A stretch of 24,127 nt of DNA from RGIG5057 sp036653755 (GTDB lineage: Bacteria > Bacillota > Clostridia > TANB77 > CAG-465): the NCBI GenBank assembly GCA_036653755.1, contig JAVVTJ010000014.1, positions 1 to 24,127 of the forward strand, written 5' to 3'. Under the pieces are notes generated by a model. It saw only the letters and a list, made by a program, of their open reading frames with translations, was not told the DNA's origin and ran no database searches. This document shows positions 22,823-24,127 of the stretch, in pieces; position 1 is the first letter of the stretch; the number at the start of each line of letters is the position of its first letter. The position numbers were made by a program, and so were the translations under genes.

Positions 22823-22851
22823 TTGTAACAAAGATATTATTTAAATAATAA
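22823..22851 (+). promoter_or_regulatory. Weak candidate promoter of the peroxiredoxin gene
   Basis: -35 TTGTAA (22823-22828), 17-bp spacer, -10 TAATAA (22846-22851). Divergent from the ylbF promoter. Only moderate matches in very AT-rich DNA. No clear PerR-box palindrome seen. Confidence 0.35.
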
Positions 22852-22873
22852 TATATACAAGGAGGTACTTAAA

Positions 22874-23722
22874 ATGGAAAAAACAAATTATACAGAAGAA
22901 TTACATAGAGAAATTATAGGAATGAATAAATGTGAAAACACTAATATTGGTCATATGATGATCGGAATGAATGCTCCAAATTTTAGTGCTGATACTACAT
23001 TTGGTCTATGCAAACTTTCAGACTATACTGGAAAATGGTTAGTATTTTTTAGTCATCCTGGTGATTTTACTCCTGTTTGTACTACTGAATTTATTTCATT
23101 TGCACGTCATTTTAGTGAATTTACTAAAAGAAATTGTTGTTTACTTGGACTTTCAATAGATAGTACACCATCTCATTTAGCATGGTTATATAATATTTAT
23201 AAATGTACTGGTATGCATATACCTTTTCCTATTGTATCAGATAGAGATATGAGTATTGCAAAAATGTATGGAATGTTACCAGCTACTCAAAATGCTACTC
23301 AAACAGTAAGAAGTGTGTTTATAATTGATCCTGAACAAAAAATAAGAGCAATATTACAATATCCTTTAACTAATGGAAGAAGTATTCCAGAAATATTAAG
23401 ATTAATAGATGGACTACAAATAACAGATTCAGATAAAGTTGTAACACCCGCGAATTGGATGCCAAATCAACCAGTAATAGTTCCATATCCTAAGACATAT
23501 GACGAATTACTAGAAAGAGTAAAAAATCCAGCGGGATATAATTGTATGGATTGGTACTTATGTTTTAAACAAGATGCTAATTGTATACCCACATCTATAG
23601 GACAAAATAATATGATGTGTAATCTAAATTCAATGTGTAATAATACATTTATTAATGAACAAGACTGTCAACCATTTAATAACAATTTAGAATCTAATAA
23701 TCAAGGCTGCTGTATGCAATAA
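22874..23722 (+). CDS. Prx6-type peroxiredoxin with a Cys-rich C-terminal extension
   Basis: Thiol peroxidase of 282 residues reducing peroxides. The AhpC/TSA thioredoxin fold starts near residue 28 (GMNAPNFSADTTFG). The peroxidatic Cys lies in HPGDFTPVCTTEF, with the supporting Arg in TQTVRSVFIIDP. The Prx6-type arm follows: VVTPANWMPNQPVIVPYPKTYDEL and GYNCMDWYLCFKQ. About 50 residues beyond the usual end carry further Cys (NMMCNLNSMCNN, EQDCQPF, GCCMQ at the terminus), Asn-rich and probably disordered. These may act as resolving or metal-binding thiols; this is inference. There are also 27 extra N-terminal residues. Start ATG has GGAGG seven bases upstream. A 43-codon membrane peptide follows 12 bases later. 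Confidence 0.9.
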   Translation: MEKTNYTEELHREIIGMNKCENTNIGHMMIGMNAPNFSADTTFGLCKLSDYTGKWLVFFSHPGDFTPVCTTEFISFARHFSEFTKRNCCLLGLSIDSTPSHLAWLYNIYKCTGMHIPFPIVSDRDMSIAKMYGMLPATQNATQTVRSVFIIDPEQKIRAILQYPLTNGRSIPEILRLIDGLQITDSDKVVTPANWMPNQPVIVPYPKTYDELLERVKNPAGYNCMDWYLCFKQDANCIPTSIGQNNMMCNLNSMCNNTFINEQDCQPFNNNLESNNQGCCMQ

Positions 23723-23734
23723 GGAGGATTTAGT

Positions 23735-23866
23735 ATGAATAATACAAACTCAAAATCTAACGCCAATATTATAATTATTGTAGTAATTATTATTATAATT
23801 TTTACTTGTTGTTTAAACAAATCAAAAACAGATAAAGTAAATAGTTGTAATGATGATTTATTTTAA
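23735..23866 (+). CDS. 43-residue single-span membrane peptide with CC motif
   Basis: Short gene with an excellent ribosome site (AAGGAGG, about 8 bases before the ATG). A polar Asn/Ser-rich start of 10 residues is followed by a very hydrophobic run of Ile/Val (NIIIIVVIIIIIF), then TCCLNKSK and a polar tail with one more Cys, ending NDDLF. It is probably a tail- or single-anchored inner-membrane peptide with a juxtamembrane Cys pair. It follows the peroxiredoxin in the same operon, which itself ends in GCCMQ, suggesting a common thiol-related role; inference only. No family recognised. Confidence 0.68.
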   Translation: MNNTNSKSNANIIIIVVIIIIIFTCCLNKSKTDKVNSCNDDLF

Positions 23867-23914
23867 AATTAATTATTAAAATATGTATTTACTTGATATT
23901 TTGCTATATTATCA

Positions 23915-23943
23915 TTGACAATATTAGATTAATAAAGTATAAT
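23915..23943 (+). promoter_or_regulatory. Consensus promoter of the right-edge gene
   Basis: Perfect -35 TTGACA (23915-23920), 17-bp spacer, perfect -10 TATAAT (23938-23943). Transcription would begin about 30 bases before the ATG at 23979. Confidence 0.8.
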
Positions 23944-23978
23944 TGTTACACATTAATCTAGAAAGAGAGATGATATAT

Positions 23979-24127
23979 ATGGCAAGAAATGCTTCTTCAG
24001 GTAGTGCTAATAGAACTAGTCCATCAATGAATTTTAATAGAAATTTGAATTTTAAAAATAATAACTTTCAAAGAGATAGTAGTAAAACTAATAATTTTAT
24101 GAAAGGTAAACCTGCAACCAAACCATT
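23979..24127 (+). CDS. Asn/Ser-rich protein, N-terminal part only (runs off the window)
   Basis: Forty-nine codons visible before the window ends. Composition is dominated by Asn, Ser, Arg, Lys and Phe (MARNASSGSANRTS, FNRNLNFKNNNF), low complexity, basic and without hydrophobic segments: probably a disordered start of a longer protein. A purine-rich GAAAGAGAG about 8-10 bases upstream and a perfect promoter support the start. Family not recognised. Confidence 0.65.
   Translation, partial: MARNASSGSANRTSPSMNFNRNLNFKNNNFQRDSSKTNNFMKGKPATKP

Noticed and set aside
1..24127. CRISPR arrays, rRNA genes or replication origin
   Set aside because: No regularly spaced repeats, rRNA-like sequence or DnaA-box clusters seen on either strand.

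Overview
The window looks like chromosomal DNA of a very AT-rich, low-G+C Firmicute, most likely a spore-forming Clostridia-type anaerobe. The reasons are strong Shine-Dalgarno sites (GGAGG type), near-consensus TTGACA/TATAAT promoters with 16-17 bp spacers, a CwlD spore-cortex amidase, a YlbF-family protein, a B12-dependent class II ribonucleotide reductase, and codon use strongly biased to A/T. I cannot name a species.

Layout. Positions 38-15005 (all minus strand) are one surface-polysaccharide locus, read right to left from a promoter at 15056-15084. It opens with a complete UDP-N,N'-diacetylbacillosamine module: PglF-like dehydratase, PglE-like aminotransferase, PglC-like phosphoglycosyl transferase and PglD-like acetyltransferase. 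A dead insertion-sequence fragment follows (10141 to about 10640). Then come WbpD-, WbpA- and WbpG-like enzymes for an acetamido/amidino uronic acid sugar, two paralogous GT4 glycosyltransferases separated by an asparagine-synthase remnant, a Wzy-type polymerase, a MurJ-type flippase and a further glycosyltransferase. The logic is: make nucleotide sugars, load a diNAcBac-type sugar on undecaprenyl phosphate, extend it, flip it and polymerise it.

Positions 15196-16031 hold tRNA-Glu(CTC), a small ribbon-helix-helix protein and a Cys-rich small-domain protein. The last lies directly downstream of nrdJ (16045-18532). After a long AT-rich gap come an 81-residue protein built on a duplicated FWKNEWNMFC motif, two divergently transcribed tRNA-Arg genes (CCT and ACG), and a two-gene Panacea-type toxin-antitoxin candidate with its own strong promoter and palindromic operator. 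The operon ylbF-cwlD-tadA (minus) follows; TadA edits A34 of tRNA-Arg(ACG), which is itself in this window. The right end (plus) has a Prx6-type peroxiredoxin with a Cys-rich tail, a 43-residue membrane peptide and the start of an Asn/Ser-rich protein.

Most unusual observation. Two conserved genes, pglF and nrdJ, are each interrupted by a +1 frame change, and in both the interruption sits exactly on a CGG codon (CTT-CGG-TAG and TCA-CGG-ATA-TGA). Skipping the C restores the invariant family sequence (NVL|GSNG and GGS|GYD). In a manual scan of about 6,700 codons I found no other in-frame CGG. The tRNA-Arg genes present, CCT and ACG (inosine after TadA editing), should not read CGG. This suggests CGG may be unassigned or hungry here and a site of +1 frameshifting. 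Coincident insertions or systematic sequencing error are the alternatives.
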